The notes below the pieces were generated by a model that had not been told where the DNA came from, did not search any database, and was given only the letters and a program-made list of their open reading frames with translations. Both the position numbers and the translations under genes were made by a program. DNA of 33,964 bases from an uncultured Lutibacter sp. GTDB lineage: Bacteria > Bacteroidota > Bacteroidia > Flavobacteriales > Flavobacteriaceae. Location: the NCBI GenBank assembly GCA_947311835.1, contig CAMZLV010000160.1, positions 1-33,964 of the forward strand, read 5' to 3'. This document shows, in pieces, positions 1 to 7,659 of the stretch (its first letter is position 1; every line of letters begins with the position of its first letter).

Positions 1-731
1 CGCAACCACGATTTAATCTGATGAATTATGATGTGTAATTTCTTAAAATTCTTTCCATTTTCACTTTTAATTTGTGTAATATTATAGTGTTCTTTTAAAG
101 GTTCGTAACCTCTCCATTTATCAGTGAAAATTTTAGCAGAAGTGCTTATATGCTCTTCAAAAATTGGCGTTAAAGATTTGCAAGAATAATCATCAATAGA
201 CTTAATGTATACACGTTTTACTTGATGTTTTCCTGTTAATTCAACGGCTATGATTGCTTTTTTCTTTTTAGTATCATAACTTCTTCCTTGCTTTCCCTCT
301 TCTTTCCCTCCAACTGTAAATTCATCGACATGAACTAAATCTGATAAAGGATATTTTTTACTACTTTCCATTGATTTTCGCACTTTTTGCATAAAAAACC
401 AAGTAGAAGTCTGACTTATGCCATAGCGTTCTCCCAATTGAACGCTTGACAAACTTTTACTACTTGTTGTCATTTCAAAAACAATACAAAAGGCTTTTTG
501 TACTCCAAATTTAACCTTATGAAATAAGGTGTTTGCTGTTGAACTTTCTACATGATGACAAGAATAACAATGATATTTATAATCTTTTTTCATACATCCT
601 TTTGTACCTCCACATTTACTACAAATAAAGCCATCTTGCCATTTATATTTAGCCAAATAGGCTTTACATGCATCGTCATTTGGCAGTTCTTTTACAAAGT
701 TTAGTATATTTTTACCTTTAAATTGTTCCAT
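1..731 (-). CDS. IS1595-family transposase (ISXO2-like DDE), partial
   Basis: The frame is open from an ATG at 731 to the window edge, giving about 243 residues with the C-terminus missing. The N-terminal third holds a zinc ribbon with two CxxC-type pairs (CSKCGG near residue 38 and CYSCHH near residue 58), as expected of the IS1595 zinc-ribbon domain. The catalytic core then starts with HVDEFTVGG, carrying the first Asp, and continues to IFTDKWRGY, carrying the second Asp. The visible part ends at HQIKSWLR, just where the family has its last acidic or Asn motif. No internal stop was found, so the visible part looks intact. The family assignment rests on motif recognition. Confidence 0.85.
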   Translation of the reverse strand, partial: MEQFKGKNILNFVKELPNDDACKAYLAKYKWQDGFICSKCGGTKGCMKKDYKYHCYSCHHVESSTANTLFHKVKFGVQKAFCIVFEMTTSSKSLSSVQLGERYGISQTSTWFFMQKVRKSMESSKKYPLSDLVHVDEFTVGGKEEGKQGRSYDTKKKKAIIAVELTGKHQVKRVYIKSIDDYSCKSLTPIFEEHISTSAKIFTDKWRGYEPLKEHYNITQIKSENGKNFKKLHIIIHQIKSWL

Positions 732-780
732 ATCCTTAATTTTAAAGGGTAAATATACAGAATTTATATTAATAAGTCAA
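1..780 (-). mobile_element. Partial IS1595-like insertion sequence
   Basis: The element is recognised by its transposase gene, which runs off the left edge of the window, so the distal end and its inverted repeat cannot be seen. The proximal end must lie near 770-785, because the AraC-like reading frame loses family similarity there, at its last four residues. I could not define a terminal inverted repeat or target duplication from one end, so the right boundary is approximate. Confidence 0.6.
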
Positions 781-1077
781 AAAAACAATTCCAATTTTGT
801 CAAATGGAGCAATAATTTCAGAAGTTCTTAATTGTTTTTGTATTCCAGAGTATAGAAAACTGAAATCTGTTTTTGTATCAGGTTCTGTTCTTGAGTGTTT
901 ATCACTAAATGTTACTTTTGAATTTTTATATATGGTTAGGGCGCTTTTTATATTTGGATAATAGATGTATTTTTTACTTTCATAATTACCCAAAGAATTA
1001 TGAAAGTAATAATATGAAATGTATTGTTGTAAAAAAGGACTGTTAGGTTTTTTTGTGATAAATTCTTCTCGTTTCAT
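769..1077 (-). pseudogene. AraC-family regulator, N-terminal fragment cut by IS1595-like element
   Basis: The 102-residue frame resembles the N-terminal sensing domain of Bacteroidota AraC-type regulators: a PFLQQYISYYYFHN segment near the start and the run TSEIIAPFDKIGIVF at residues 84-98. In that family the latter is normally followed by a 'KPLGINHF'-like continuation and later by two helix-turn-helix motifs. Here the frame ends after LTY, four residues into different sequence, so both HTH motifs are missing. The break coincides with the edge of the IS1595-like element, which suggests disruption by insertion. The rest of the gene may lie beyond the left window edge. A stop codon immediately precedes the ATG, so the start is fixed. 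It is unlikely to bind DNA as it stands. Confidence 0.65.
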
Positions 1078-1079
1078 TT

Positions 1080-1115
1080 ATGTTTGTCTTAATTGCTGCA
1101 ACATCTTTTTTTATA
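1080..1115 (+). pseudogene. 5' fragment of the beta-helix protein gene (signal peptide start)
   Basis: The ATG at 1080 opens a 12-codon frame of hydrophobic residues (MFVLIAATSFFI) that runs into the IS630 element. If the element and one copy of the TA target are removed, base 1115 joins base 2250 in frame. The joined peptide continues LVLTTTAQTIHT, giving a hydrophobic stretch ending in a plausible signal-peptidase site TTTAQ. The other part of the gene is at 2250-3248. The usual Lys-rich n-region is missing, and the start lies only two bases from the divergent AraC start, so the true 5' end is uncertain. Confidence 0.6.
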
Positions 1116-1144
1116 AGTTATACCATTTTAAATTAATAATGTCG
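1116..1144 (+). repeat. IS630 left terminal inverted repeat
   Basis: It begins AGTTATACCATTTTAAAT and ends GTCG. It matches the reverse complement of 2219-2247 at 22 of 29 positions. The TA target lies directly outside at 1114-1115. Confidence 0.8.
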
Positions 1145-1703
1145 CGTTAAAAGCATTTAAATAATGATGATTACTCGTTATAGACTTTATGATTTTTTTA
1201 TCCATTAGATTAACTGTTTCATATAACCAATTTTTCAAGTTTTTCATATCTTCAAATCGTTGATTTTTATACCTATTTTTTATGTATTGCCAAACCTGTT
1301 CACAAGGATTTAGTTCAGGAGCATATGGTGGAATTCTCAATAAGAAAATATTATCAGGTACTTCTATATTTTTAGTTGAATGAAAACCTGCATTGTCAAT
1401 AACAACAATTTTATATTCTTTTGGTTTATATTGAGAGAAGTGGTATAAATACGATTCAAATATTTTAGTATCTACACCGTTTATTTCCCAAACAAAACTG
1501 TTGCCATTAATTGGTGAATAACTTCCATAAAGGTAGGTTGTTTTAAATTTATGTTGATAATTCACAATTGGTTTTACACCTTTAGCAGTTAAACATTTTC
1601 CTAAATGCGTCATTAATCCAAACCTTGATTCGTCTTGAAAATATAAATTCACATCGTTATACTTATCTTTATTTAGACTTAATCTAATCTGATTTAGCGT
1701 ATT
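1128..1703 (-). CDS. IS630 transposase, catalytic C-terminal part (ORF B)
   Basis: This frame holds the DDE catalytic domain: LYFQDESRFG carries the first Asp, VVIDNAGFH the second, and PPYAPELNPCEQVW the closing Glu. It has an in-frame GTG at 1652, but open sequence extends upstream to 1712 and encodes a continuation (NTLNQIRLSLNKDKYND) that reads on naturally from ORF A. A single +1 shift (or a -2 shift) near 1702-1713 joins the two into about 355 residues, a usual IS630 transposase length. On its own this part would lack the DNA-binding domain. Confidence 0.85.
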   Translation of the reverse strand, partial: NTLNQIRLSLNKDKYNDVNLYFQDESRFGLMTHLGKCLTAKGVKPIVNYQHKFKTTYLYGSYSPINGNSFVWEINGVDTKIFESYLYHFSQYKPKEYKIVVIDNAGFHSTKNIEVPDNIFLLRIPPYAPELNPCEQVWQYIKNRYKNQRFEDMKNLKNWLYETVNLMDKKIIKSITSNHHYLNAFNATLLI

Positions 1704-1715
1704 AGGGAGTTTTTA
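1702..1715 (-). other. Candidate +1 frameshift site joining IS630 ORF A and ORF B
   Basis: Read on the minus strand, the ORF A codons are ACT-CCC-TAA and the ORF B frame resumes as AAT one base later. The two frames overlap open for only about a dozen bases, so any shift must occur here. CCC followed by a stop codon resembles +1 recoding sites such as prfB (CUU-UGA). A -1 slip on the nearby T6A5 run would hit a stop nine codons later, so it cannot join the frames. A plain indel in a dead copy is the alternative. Confidence 0.5.
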
Positions 1716-2196
1716 AAAAAGCATTTACTGCTTTATCATCTTTTTTATAATGAGATTTTCTAGGTGATTTGAGTTTGGTTTTAAAATGCTTAATTAAATG
1801 GTATCTCAACAAATGATAATTGATTGAAACACCATATTCTGATTTCACCCAATCCACAGCATCCCAATATCCTAAAAATGGATTCTCACTTGAGTTGACT
1901 CGTTTTGATAAACCATCATGGATATCAGAAGTAATAATTCTTGACTTCAATTTTTTAGGAGCATCAGATAAAAGTTCTTGAATTCCTCCTTTTTGATATT
2001 TAATACTCCAACGTTCCTGAGTTCTTGTTGTTATGCCTAAATATTTAGCAAGTTCAACTCGAGTTTTAAAACGTTTTTCTTGTAATTCAATCAACCAAAT
2101 TATTCGCTTTTCAAATTTAAAAAAAGTTTGTTGTTTGCGTAGTGATTTGAGAGTTAAAATATCTTCTTTTATTATAAATTCTTTAGGTTTTGCCAT
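1702..2196 (-). CDS. IS630 transposase, DNA-binding N-terminal part (ORF A)
   Basis: The 164-residue product has the helix-turn-helix pair of IS630 transposases: a first HTH around FKTRVELAKYLGITTRTQERW (residues about 42-62) and a second winged-helix part around WDAVDWVKSEYGVSINYHLLRYHL, followed by a basic linker. The start is the first ATG just inside the right inverted repeat. The frame ends at a TAA directly after a CCC codon, and the catalytic domain continues in the +1 frame. It either needs recoding to give full transposase or the element is inactivated. Confidence 0.85.
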   Translation of the reverse strand: MAKPKEFIIKEDILTLKSLRKQQTFFKFEKRIIWLIELQEKRFKTRVELAKYLGITTRTQERWSIKYQKGGIQELLSDAPKKLKSRIITSDIHDGLSKRVNSSENPFLGYWDAVDWVKSEYGVSINYHLLRYHLIKHFKTKLKSPRKSHYKKDDKAVNAFLKTP

Positions 2197-2218
2197 ACGT
2201 AAAGATACAATAAAATAA

Positions 2219-2247
2219 CGACTTTACCTATTTAAATTGGTGTTACT
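2219..2247 (-). repeat. IS630 right terminal inverted repeat
   Basis: On the minus strand it begins AGTAACACCAATTTAAAT and ends GTCG, mirroring the left end. The second TA copy is at 2248-2249. Confidence 0.8.
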
Positions 2248-2249
2248 TA

Positions 2250-3248
2250 CTTGTACTAACAACAACTGCACAAACAATTCATACTGTTGACAATCGCTCT
2301 CAGTCAGGAGCAATGTTTACCAACATTCAAAACGCTATTGATGCTGCTACATCAGGTGATATTATTCAAATACATCCATCAGCAACTACTTATAGCAATA
2401 TAACTATTAACAAAACCCTTACTCTTGTTGGCTTAGGACACGATCCTATTACAAATAATCAAGGTTTAACAGCAACACTTTCTACCATATACTTTACAGA
2501 CAACGCAACCAATAGTGAGATAAAAGGACTAACTATTGGAAGTATAGGAAAAAATGGAACAATCACTAACTTAGATAACATTCATATAATCCATAATAAA
2601 ATATTTAGCATTAGCATAACTCAAGCCAATGGTCTTGCTGATAACTGGATAATTGAAGGGAATTATATTTACAATCAAAATACTTGCGTACAAACAACAT
2701 CTGACGGATGGCTCATAAAAAACAATTTTATGTTAGGAGGCGTTTCAAACTTAAATGTAACAAACTTAGTAACGAATAACATTTTTTTTAGTACTAATAA
2801 TACTATCGACAACTTTTTTTTGACTTGTACAAATACCGTAATTTCAAATAATATTTTTGTAACCAATGGCAATATGACTGAGTTTGGCATAAGCAATAGC
2901 ACAAACTTAGATTTCAGAAACAATCTTACTTATAGTTACGCAGGAAATACAATTGTTACACTTCCAGGAACTAATAACTTAGACAACACCAACCCAATGT
3001 TTGTAAATACACCTTCTGGTACAGAGCACGAGTTTTATAATAATGACTATCATTTATCAAACTCTTCTTTAGGAGTAAATTACGGTACAGACGGCACCAA
3101 CATTGGAATCTTTGGAAATAATTTTTTGTTTGATATGCAAGGAAGACCTGATTTAATGCCTTATCCTACTGATATTACTATCAACAACAATGTCATTGCT
3201 CCTGGACAAAATTTAAATGTTAATTTTTCAGCAATACAAAAACAATAA
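2250..3248 (+). pseudogene. Right-handed beta-helix (pectate-lyase-like) secreted protein, 5' end displaced by IS630
   Basis: The frame is open from the IS edge and has an internal ATG at 2313, giving a 311-residue remnant. It shows short repeats with Asn ladders (IHIIHNKIF, WIIEGNYIYN, WLIKNNFML, TVISNNIFV) typical of parallel beta-helix proteins that bind or cleave polysaccharides. Codons 2250-2312 encode the end of a signal peptide (LVLTTTAQ) and the mature start, whose beginning is at 1080-1115. Starting at 2313 would give a protein without an export signal. No T9SS sorting domain follows, since the frame stops after NFSAIQKQ. The next gene starts 11 bases downstream, suggesting co-transcription. 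The substrate is unknown. Confidence 0.7.
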
Positions 3249-3259
3249 ATAACATCACG

Positions 3260-4279
3260 ATGAAAAATATAATCATATTTATAAGTTGTGTTAGTTTTTT
3301 TCTTTCAGGATTTAGTCAAATTACAAGTGCTGAATATTATTTTGATACTGATAATTTGGGAGTAGGAAATCAAAATGCACTAACAGTCACTTCTGGAAAC
3401 AGTATAGATGAAAACTTTAGCATTCCTACAACTGGATTACAAGATGGTTTACATGTGCTTCATATTCGAGTAAAAGGAACGAATAACGTTTGGAGTTTAT
3501 ATAAACGAGCCTATTTTTATGTACAAACTCCAACTACTAATTATACTGCAAAAAATATTGTAGCAGCCGAATATTACTTTGATACTGATAATTTAGGAGT
3601 AGGTAACCAAAATGCACTTACTATTTCATCAAGTATGGCAATTAACGAAAATTTTAGCATTCCTACAACTGGCTTACTTGACGGTTTGCATACAATTCAG
3701 ATTCGCGTAAAAGATGATGATAATACGTGGAGTTTGTATAAACGAGCCTATTTTTATGTACACTCTTCAAATTCTAACATGTCGCCAACTCCTATTGTTG
3801 CTGCTGAATACTTTATAGGAAACAATTCAGGTGACGATCCTGGAACTGGAAATGCAAATTCGCTTACAGTAACTCAAGGGATGACTCTTAATGAAACCTT
3901 TACTATCCCTATTCCAACTACGCTTACCAATGGAGATTATTATTTGCACATACGAGTACAGGATCAAAATGGAACTTGGTCGTTATATAAAAGAGCCCTT
4001 TTTACTGTTGACAATACAGTTTCTGTTGATGAGTTTAATTCCGATGTGTTTTCTGTTTATCCAAATCCATCAAATGACAAAATATTTGTAGATTTTAAAC
4101 AAAAAAGTGACTATATCATTACACTATTTGATAGTACAGGAAAAGAATTATTTTCAATAAATGAATTAAAACTTCATAATCAAATTGATTTATCTATCTT
4201 CAATACTGGTCTTTATTTCTTGAAGATAAAGGAAATAGCAACCAATAAAGTTCAAAATTTCAAAATCTTAAAAAATTAG
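3260..4279 (+). CDS. Secreted T9SS cargo with three tandem beta repeats
   Basis: The 339-residue protein has a clear signal peptide (first 20 residues, ending GFSQ). Three repeats of about 67 residues follow, at about 23-88, 101-167 and 180-250. Each begins AEYY/F and ends WSLYKRAyFyV. The C-terminal 75 residues (SVYPNPSNDKIFVDF, then a FNTGLYFLKI-type strand) match the type A sorting domain that directs cargo through the type IX secretion system to the cell surface or medium. No catalytic motif was seen; the repeats look like an adhesive or carbohydrate-associated beta fold. It follows the disrupted beta-helix gene closely and probably shared its transcript, so its expression may have been affected by the IS630 insertion. 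Confidence 0.8.
   Translation: MKNIIIFISCVSFFLSGFSQITSAEYYFDTDNLGVGNQNALTVTSGNSIDENFSIPTTGLQDGLHVLHIRVKGTNNVWSLYKRAYFYVQTPTTNYTAKNIVAAEYYFDTDNLGVGNQNALTISSSMAINENFSIPTTGLLDGLHTIQIRVKDDDNTWSLYKRAYFYVHSSNSNMSPTPIVAAEYFIGNNSGDDPGTGNANSLTVTQGMTLNETFTIPIPTTLTNGDYYLHIRVQDQNGTWSLYKRALFTVDNTVSVDEFNSDVFSVYPNPSNDKIFVDFKQKSDYIITLFDSTGKELFSINELKLHNQIDLSIFNTGLYFLKIKEIATNKVQNFKILKN
3326..4009 (+). repeat. Three in-gene tandem repeats (about 67-79 codons each)
   Basis: The first two copies are almost identical: both contain FDTDNLGVGNQNAL, NFSIPTTGL and WSLYKRAYFYV. The third is diverged and has a short insertion (SGDDPGTGN). This suggests a recent duplication of unit one or two and an older third unit. 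Confidence 0.85.
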
Positions 4280-4302
4280 CAAAACTCTAAAAGGCATTTG
4301 AT

Positions 4303-4339
4303 AACAAACGAGATTGTAATTAATCTCGTTTGTTTTTTT
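4303..4339 (+). terminator. Rho-independent terminator after the T9SS cargo gene
   Basis: A 13-bp perfect stem (AACAAACGAGATT with its complement) and a 6-base loop are followed by a T run. Confidence 0.85.
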
Positions 4340-4421
4340 AAAAAAACAGAAACACTTATGAATGGGAAATTTTTACCTAAAATAAATCATAAATCATTCT
4401 TTAAAATTAAAATTTCTATTT

Positions 4422-4429
4422 TACCTTTG
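4422..4429 (+). promoter_or_regulatory. Promoter -7 box of the riboswitch-TonB receptor transcript
   Basis: TACCTTTG fits the Bacteroidota TAnnTTTG -7 consensus exactly and lies just upstream of the TPP aptamer. Transcription would start near 4436. No clear -33 TTG was seen. Confidence 0.6.
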
Positions 4430-4431
4430 CA

Positions 4432-4546
4432 GCGTTCTCAAAAAAGGGGTGCTTAACGGCTGAGATCATACCCATTGAACCTAGAACAGGTAATGCTGTT
4501 TAGGAAAGACGAAAATCGTCAATTAAAAATGTGAGTTCTATAACGC
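4432..4546 (+). promoter_or_regulatory. TPP (thi-box) riboswitch
   Basis: The conserved aptamer elements appear in order: GGGGTGC at 4446-4452, CTGAGAtcATACCC at 4460-4473, TTGAACCT at 4475-4482, and CAGGTAATGCTG then TAGGAAAGA to 4509. These are the thiamine-pyrophosphate binding core. The P3 arm is minimal (GC-TTAAC-GGC). A small extra hairpin GACGA-AAA-TCGTC follows at 4508-4520. GCGTT at 4432 can pair with AACGC at 4542, and CTCA at 4437 with TGAG at 4532, to close P1; the outer boundaries are inferred from this. No U-run terminator lies before the gene, so control may act on translation. Confidence 0.93.
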
Positions 4547-4661
4547 ATGTTACCTTGAGCGCAGTCAAAAAGTCTCATCATAAATGGAACTTCATTAATT
4601 ATTTTAATTTTTAACCAAAAGAATAATTACCTCTTTTTATTCGATTTTAAATGTAATCGTA

Positions 4662-6797
4662 ATGAAAAATTTATTCGCTTTTTTAAGCCTTTTTGTACTA
4701 ACAGTCAGTATGTTTTCTCAAGAAAAACAACAAGATTCAATCAAAATCAACAACCTAGACGAAGTGCTTGTAAAAGCCGTTCGTGTAAATTCTGAATCGC
4801 CAGTAACACACTCTAATTTATCAAAAAAAGAAATCTCTAAACGAAATTTAGGTCAAGATATCCCTATTTTGATGAATTATATGCCCAACGTTGTAACCAC
4901 TTCTGATGCAGGTGCAGGCGTTGGCTACACAGGAATAAGAGTACGAGGAAGTGATGCAACTCGTGTAAATGTAACCATTAACGGAATACCTTATAATGAT
5001 GCAGAATCTATGGGAACTTATTGGGTTGATTTACCTGATTTCTCTTCGTCTACTGAAAGTTTACAACTACAAAGAGGTGTTGGTACATCAACCAATGGCG
5101 CTGGAGCATTTGGTGCTAGTTTAAACTTATTGACAGATGCTATTGCCCAAAAATCTTCAGCAACATTGAGCAGTTCTATTGGCTCGTATAATACTTTTAA
5201 AAACACACTAAAATTTACTACAGGAAAACTGAACGAGCATTTTGAGGTTGCAGGAAGACTGTCTAAAATCACATCTGATGGTTATATTGACAGAGCTTCT
5301 TCTGACTTAAAATCATACTTTTTACAAGGTTCTTATGTTGATGATAACACGCTAATTAAAGCACTAGCATTTGGCGGTTTTGAAGAAACTTATCAAGCAT
5401 GGTATGGTGTTACTGCTACTCAATTAGAAGAAAACAGAAGACAAAACCCTTATACATATGACAATGAAGTTGACCATTATAATCAAGACCATTATCAATT
5501 GCATTGGAATCAAAAACTAAATAACAATTGGTCTTCAACCATTGCTATTCATTATACCTATGGTCGTGGATATTACGAGCAATTTAAAGAAAATGAAGAT
5601 TTTTCTGATTATGGGTTAGCTGAAATTACTATTGGAGCAGAAACCATAAACACAACTGATTTAATCAGAAGAAAATGGTTGGAAAACGACTTTTACGGTA
5701 CTACTTTTTCATTAAATTACTCTAATAACGATGATTTTAATTTAACATTTGGAGGTGCTTGGAATTATTATGAAGGTTCTCATTTTGGCGAAATTATTTG
5801 GGCTCAATATGCTAGTGACAGCCAAATAAGGCAACGTTATTACGATAATTTTGGTCATAAGTCTGACTTTAATGTTTATTCAAAAGCAAAATATCAAGTG
5901 AATGACGAACTAAATTTATTTGCTGATTTACAAATAAGAAATATCAACTATAACGCTACAAGTGTTGATTTTGCAGAAGTTGATGATTCTTTTTCGTTTT
6001 TTAATCCGAAAGCAGGAGTAACTTATAAATTGAATAACAAAAACAATTTATATCTTTCTTATGCGCGTGCAAATAGAGAACCGAATAGAACTGATTATGA
6101 AAATGGAAACCCGAAACCTGAAACATTAAACGATTTTGAATTAGGTTGGAGATTAAAAAATTCAAAATCGAATATCAATACCAACTTGTATTATATGCGC
6201 TACAAAGATCAATTGGTTTTAACTGGCGCAATTGATAATACAGGCGCTCCTATTAGAGCAAATGTTGGCGATAGTTATCGTTTAGGTTTAGAAATTGACG
6301 CTAAATTTAAACTATCAAATCAACTGAGTATTCAACCAAACATAGCTATCAGTGATAATAAAAATATCAAATATTCAAGTAGTTGGGATGGTGAAATAGT
6401 TAATCTTGGAGATACTAATATTGCTTTTTCTCCAAATTTAGTTTTTGGAAATATTTTAGAATATCATCCAAAAGAAAATTTACAGATTGACTTATTGTCA
6501 AAATATGTAGGAGAACAATTTATGGCTAATATAGACAATCAAAATTCTAAATTAGACGCTTATTTTGTGAATGATTTTAATATTAATTATGAAATAAAAT
6601 CAGCTAAAATCGCAAAAACTGTAGTGTTAAGTCTTTTGATTAATAATATTTTTGATACCGAATACGTATCTAATGGATATTACTACACGTATGATGACAC
6701 TTGGTCGGTTGCAGGGCAAACTACTACTTTAGATGGTGCAGGATATTACCCTCAAGCTACACGAAATTTTTTAGTTGGTGCAACTCTTAAATTTTAG
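4662..6797 (+). CDS. TonB-dependent outer-membrane receptor, probably for thiamine or its precursors
   Basis: The 711-residue protein has a signal peptide (first 19 residues, ending MFSQ), then a plug domain at about 30-160. The plug includes a TonB-box-like LDEVLVKA, the GIRVRGSDATRVNVTINGIP motif and a TSTNGAGAFGASLNL segment. A long 22-strand-type barrel rich in aromatic residues ends in Phe, as outer-membrane beta-barrels do. No carboxypeptidase-like N-terminal extension and no SusD partner are present, so it looks like a small-molecule receptor, not a glycan one. The substrate is inferred from the TPP riboswitch directly upstream: in Bacteroidota such receptors are predicted to import thiamine with PnuT, but no inner-membrane transporter follows here. 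A strong terminator follows. Confidence 0.88.
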   Translation: MKNLFAFLSLFVLTVSMFSQEKQQDSIKINNLDEVLVKAVRVNSESPVTHSNLSKKEISKRNLGQDIPILMNYMPNVVTTSDAGAGVGYTGIRVRGSDATRVNVTINGIPYNDAESMGTYWVDLPDFSSSTESLQLQRGVGTSTNGAGAFGASLNLLTDAIAQKSSATLSSSIGSYNTFKNTLKFTTGKLNEHFEVAGRLSKITSDGYIDRASSDLKSYFLQGSYVDDNTLIKALAFGGFEETYQAWYGVTATQLEENRRQNPYTYDNEVDHYNQDHYQLHWNQKLNNNWSSTIAIHYTYGRGYYEQFKENEDFSDYGLAEITIGAETINTTDLIRRKWLENDFYGTTFSLNYSNNDDFNLTFGGAWNYYEGSHFGEIIWAQYASDSQIRQRYYDNFGHKSDFNVYSKAKYQVNDELNLFADLQIRNINYNATSVDFAEVDDSFSFFNPKAGVTYKLNNKNNLYLSYARANREPNRTDYENGNPKPETLNDFELGWRLKNSKSNINTNLYYMRYKDQLVLTGAIDNTGAPIRANVGDSYRLGLEIDAKFKLSNQLSIQPNIAISDNKNIKYSSSWDGEIVNLGDTNIAFSPNLVFGNILEYHPKENLQIDLLSKYVGEQFMANIDNQNSKLDAYFVNDFNINYEIKSAKIAKTVVLSLLINNIFDTEYVSNGYYYTYDDTWSVAGQTTTLDGAGYYPQATRNFLVGATLKF

Positions 6798-6830
6798 ATT
6801 TGTATTAAACCAATTTAACAATTATTATTT

Positions 6831-6872
6831 AAAACGAAAAAAACCTTTATTTTTAAAGGTTTTTTTCGTTTT
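6831..6872. terminator. Bidirectional terminator between the TonB receptor and thioesterase genes
   Basis: A perfect 19-bp stem with a TTTT loop has A and T runs on both sides, so it can end the convergent transcripts from both strands. Confidence 0.9.
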
Positions 6873-6875
6873 AAA

Positions 6876-7349
6876 TTACTTTTTAGCCAATATCCGCTTA
6901 ATTCTTTCTTCAAATGTTTGTGCTTCTACAGGCAAACAAATTTGATCAAATAATTTCATAAATTCATTAGAATGTTGTGTTGATCTCATTGTTTTCATAT
7001 CTATATGAATAAATTTAGACCACATTACTGATTTTAATTGTGTTTTTGATTCATTATACATTCTAAATTCAACCAAAGTACTTAGTCCTGTAACTTTAAT
7101 TATTTGTGATTGAATTACTACCGTTTCGTTAGTAGCTGCAGGTTTTAGATAAATTATTTGATTAGAACCTGTAACCCATCCCACTTTTTGGGTACGCGCT
7201 ATTTTAAAATAATCAAAATCGTAATTTTCGATCAATTGATCTTCTCTTACATTAATAAAATAATCAATATATTTAGAGTTATTTAGATGATTATACGGAT
7301 CACAATCTTGAAATCTAACCTTTATTTTACCTTCTATTACTTTATTCAT
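6876..7349 (-). CDS. Acyl-CoA thioesterase of the hotdog (4HBT) superfamily
   Basis: The 157-residue protein fits a single hotdog domain. The N-terminal VRFQDCDPYNHLNNSKYIDY carries the Asp and the 'D-x-x-x-H-x-N-N-x-x-Y' pattern of YbgC/FatA-like 4HBT enzymes, which hydrolyse acyl-CoA or acyl-ACP thioesters in the cytosol. No signal peptide is present. The gene stands alone between two hairpins. Its chain-length preference cannot be told from the sequence. Confidence 0.85.
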   Translation of the reverse strand: MNKVIEGKIKVRFQDCDPYNHLNNSKYIDYFINVREDQLIENYDFDYFKIARTQKVGWVTGSNQIIYLKPAATNETVVIQSQIIKVTGLSTLVEFRMYNESKTQLKSVMWSKFIHIDMKTMRSTQHSNEFMKLFDQICLPVEAQTFEERIKRILAKK

Positions 7350-7387
7350 TCACTTTTATATTTGCGTTTTATAAAACGGATTAATAA

Positions 7388-7423
7388 TAAGAAATCCATT
7401 AAAATTAATTAATGGATTTCTTA
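7388..7423. terminator. Hairpin downstream of the thioesterase/DUF2892 boundary
   Basis: TAAGAAATCCATTAA pairs perfectly with TTAATGGATTTCTTA over 15 bp with a 6-base loop. It lies upstream of the thioesterase start and downstream of the DUF2892 gene, so it probably ends the ruvB-rhodanese-DUF2892 transcript. The following T-run is weak. Confidence 0.65.
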
Positions 7424-7427
7424 GATA

Positions 7428-7646
7428 TTACTCTTTATAATTAACTTTACAAGTACTTTTTCCTGTTAATGAATAACAAGGACAACTTCCTGTAAGTGCC
7501 GTAAGTAGCATTATAAATGCGACTGCCCAAAGGACATAACCTTGCCATGGCTCAGCAGAAAAATCTCCAGTATATGCAAAATATGTTGCTATTAAAGCTA
7601 CTATAATACGAACAAGTTTATCTATTGTTCCAACGTTTTTTTTCAT
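7428..7646 (-). CDS. DUF2892 (YgaP-like) small membrane protein
   Basis: The 72-residue protein starts MKKNVGTIDKLVRIIVALI, the usual opening of DUF2892, with two hydrophobic segments at about 12-27 and 37-52. These are followed by the characteristic TGSCPCYSLTGKSTC tail with three Cys. In YgaP the same domain is fused to a rhodanese and forms a membrane anchor. Here the rhodanese is the next gene upstream, 13 bases away, so the two probably work together in sulfane-sulfur handling. Function beyond this association is not established. Confidence 0.85.
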   Translation of the reverse strand: MKKNVGTIDKLVRIIVALIATYFAYTGDFSAEPWQGYVLWAVAFIMLLTALTGSCPCYSLTGKSTCKVNYKE

Positions 7647-7659
7647 AATTTACTACGGT

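Larger units (their letters stand above)
1116..2247 (-). mobile_element. Complete IS630-family insertion sequence, 1132 bp
   Basis: The element carries two transposase frames on the minus strand. It is bounded by imperfect 29-bp inverted repeats (22 of 29 matching) and flanked by TA dinucleotides at 1114-1115 and 2248-2249, the TA target duplication typical of IS630/Tc1-mariner elements. Removing it restores an open reading frame across the junction, which supports these boundaries independently. The length is normal for the family. Confidence 0.88.

Noticed and set aside
1128-1652. Independent gene starting at the GTG at 1652
   Set aside because: The catalytic frame extends upstream and joins the DNA-binding part, so it is half of one IS630 transposase.
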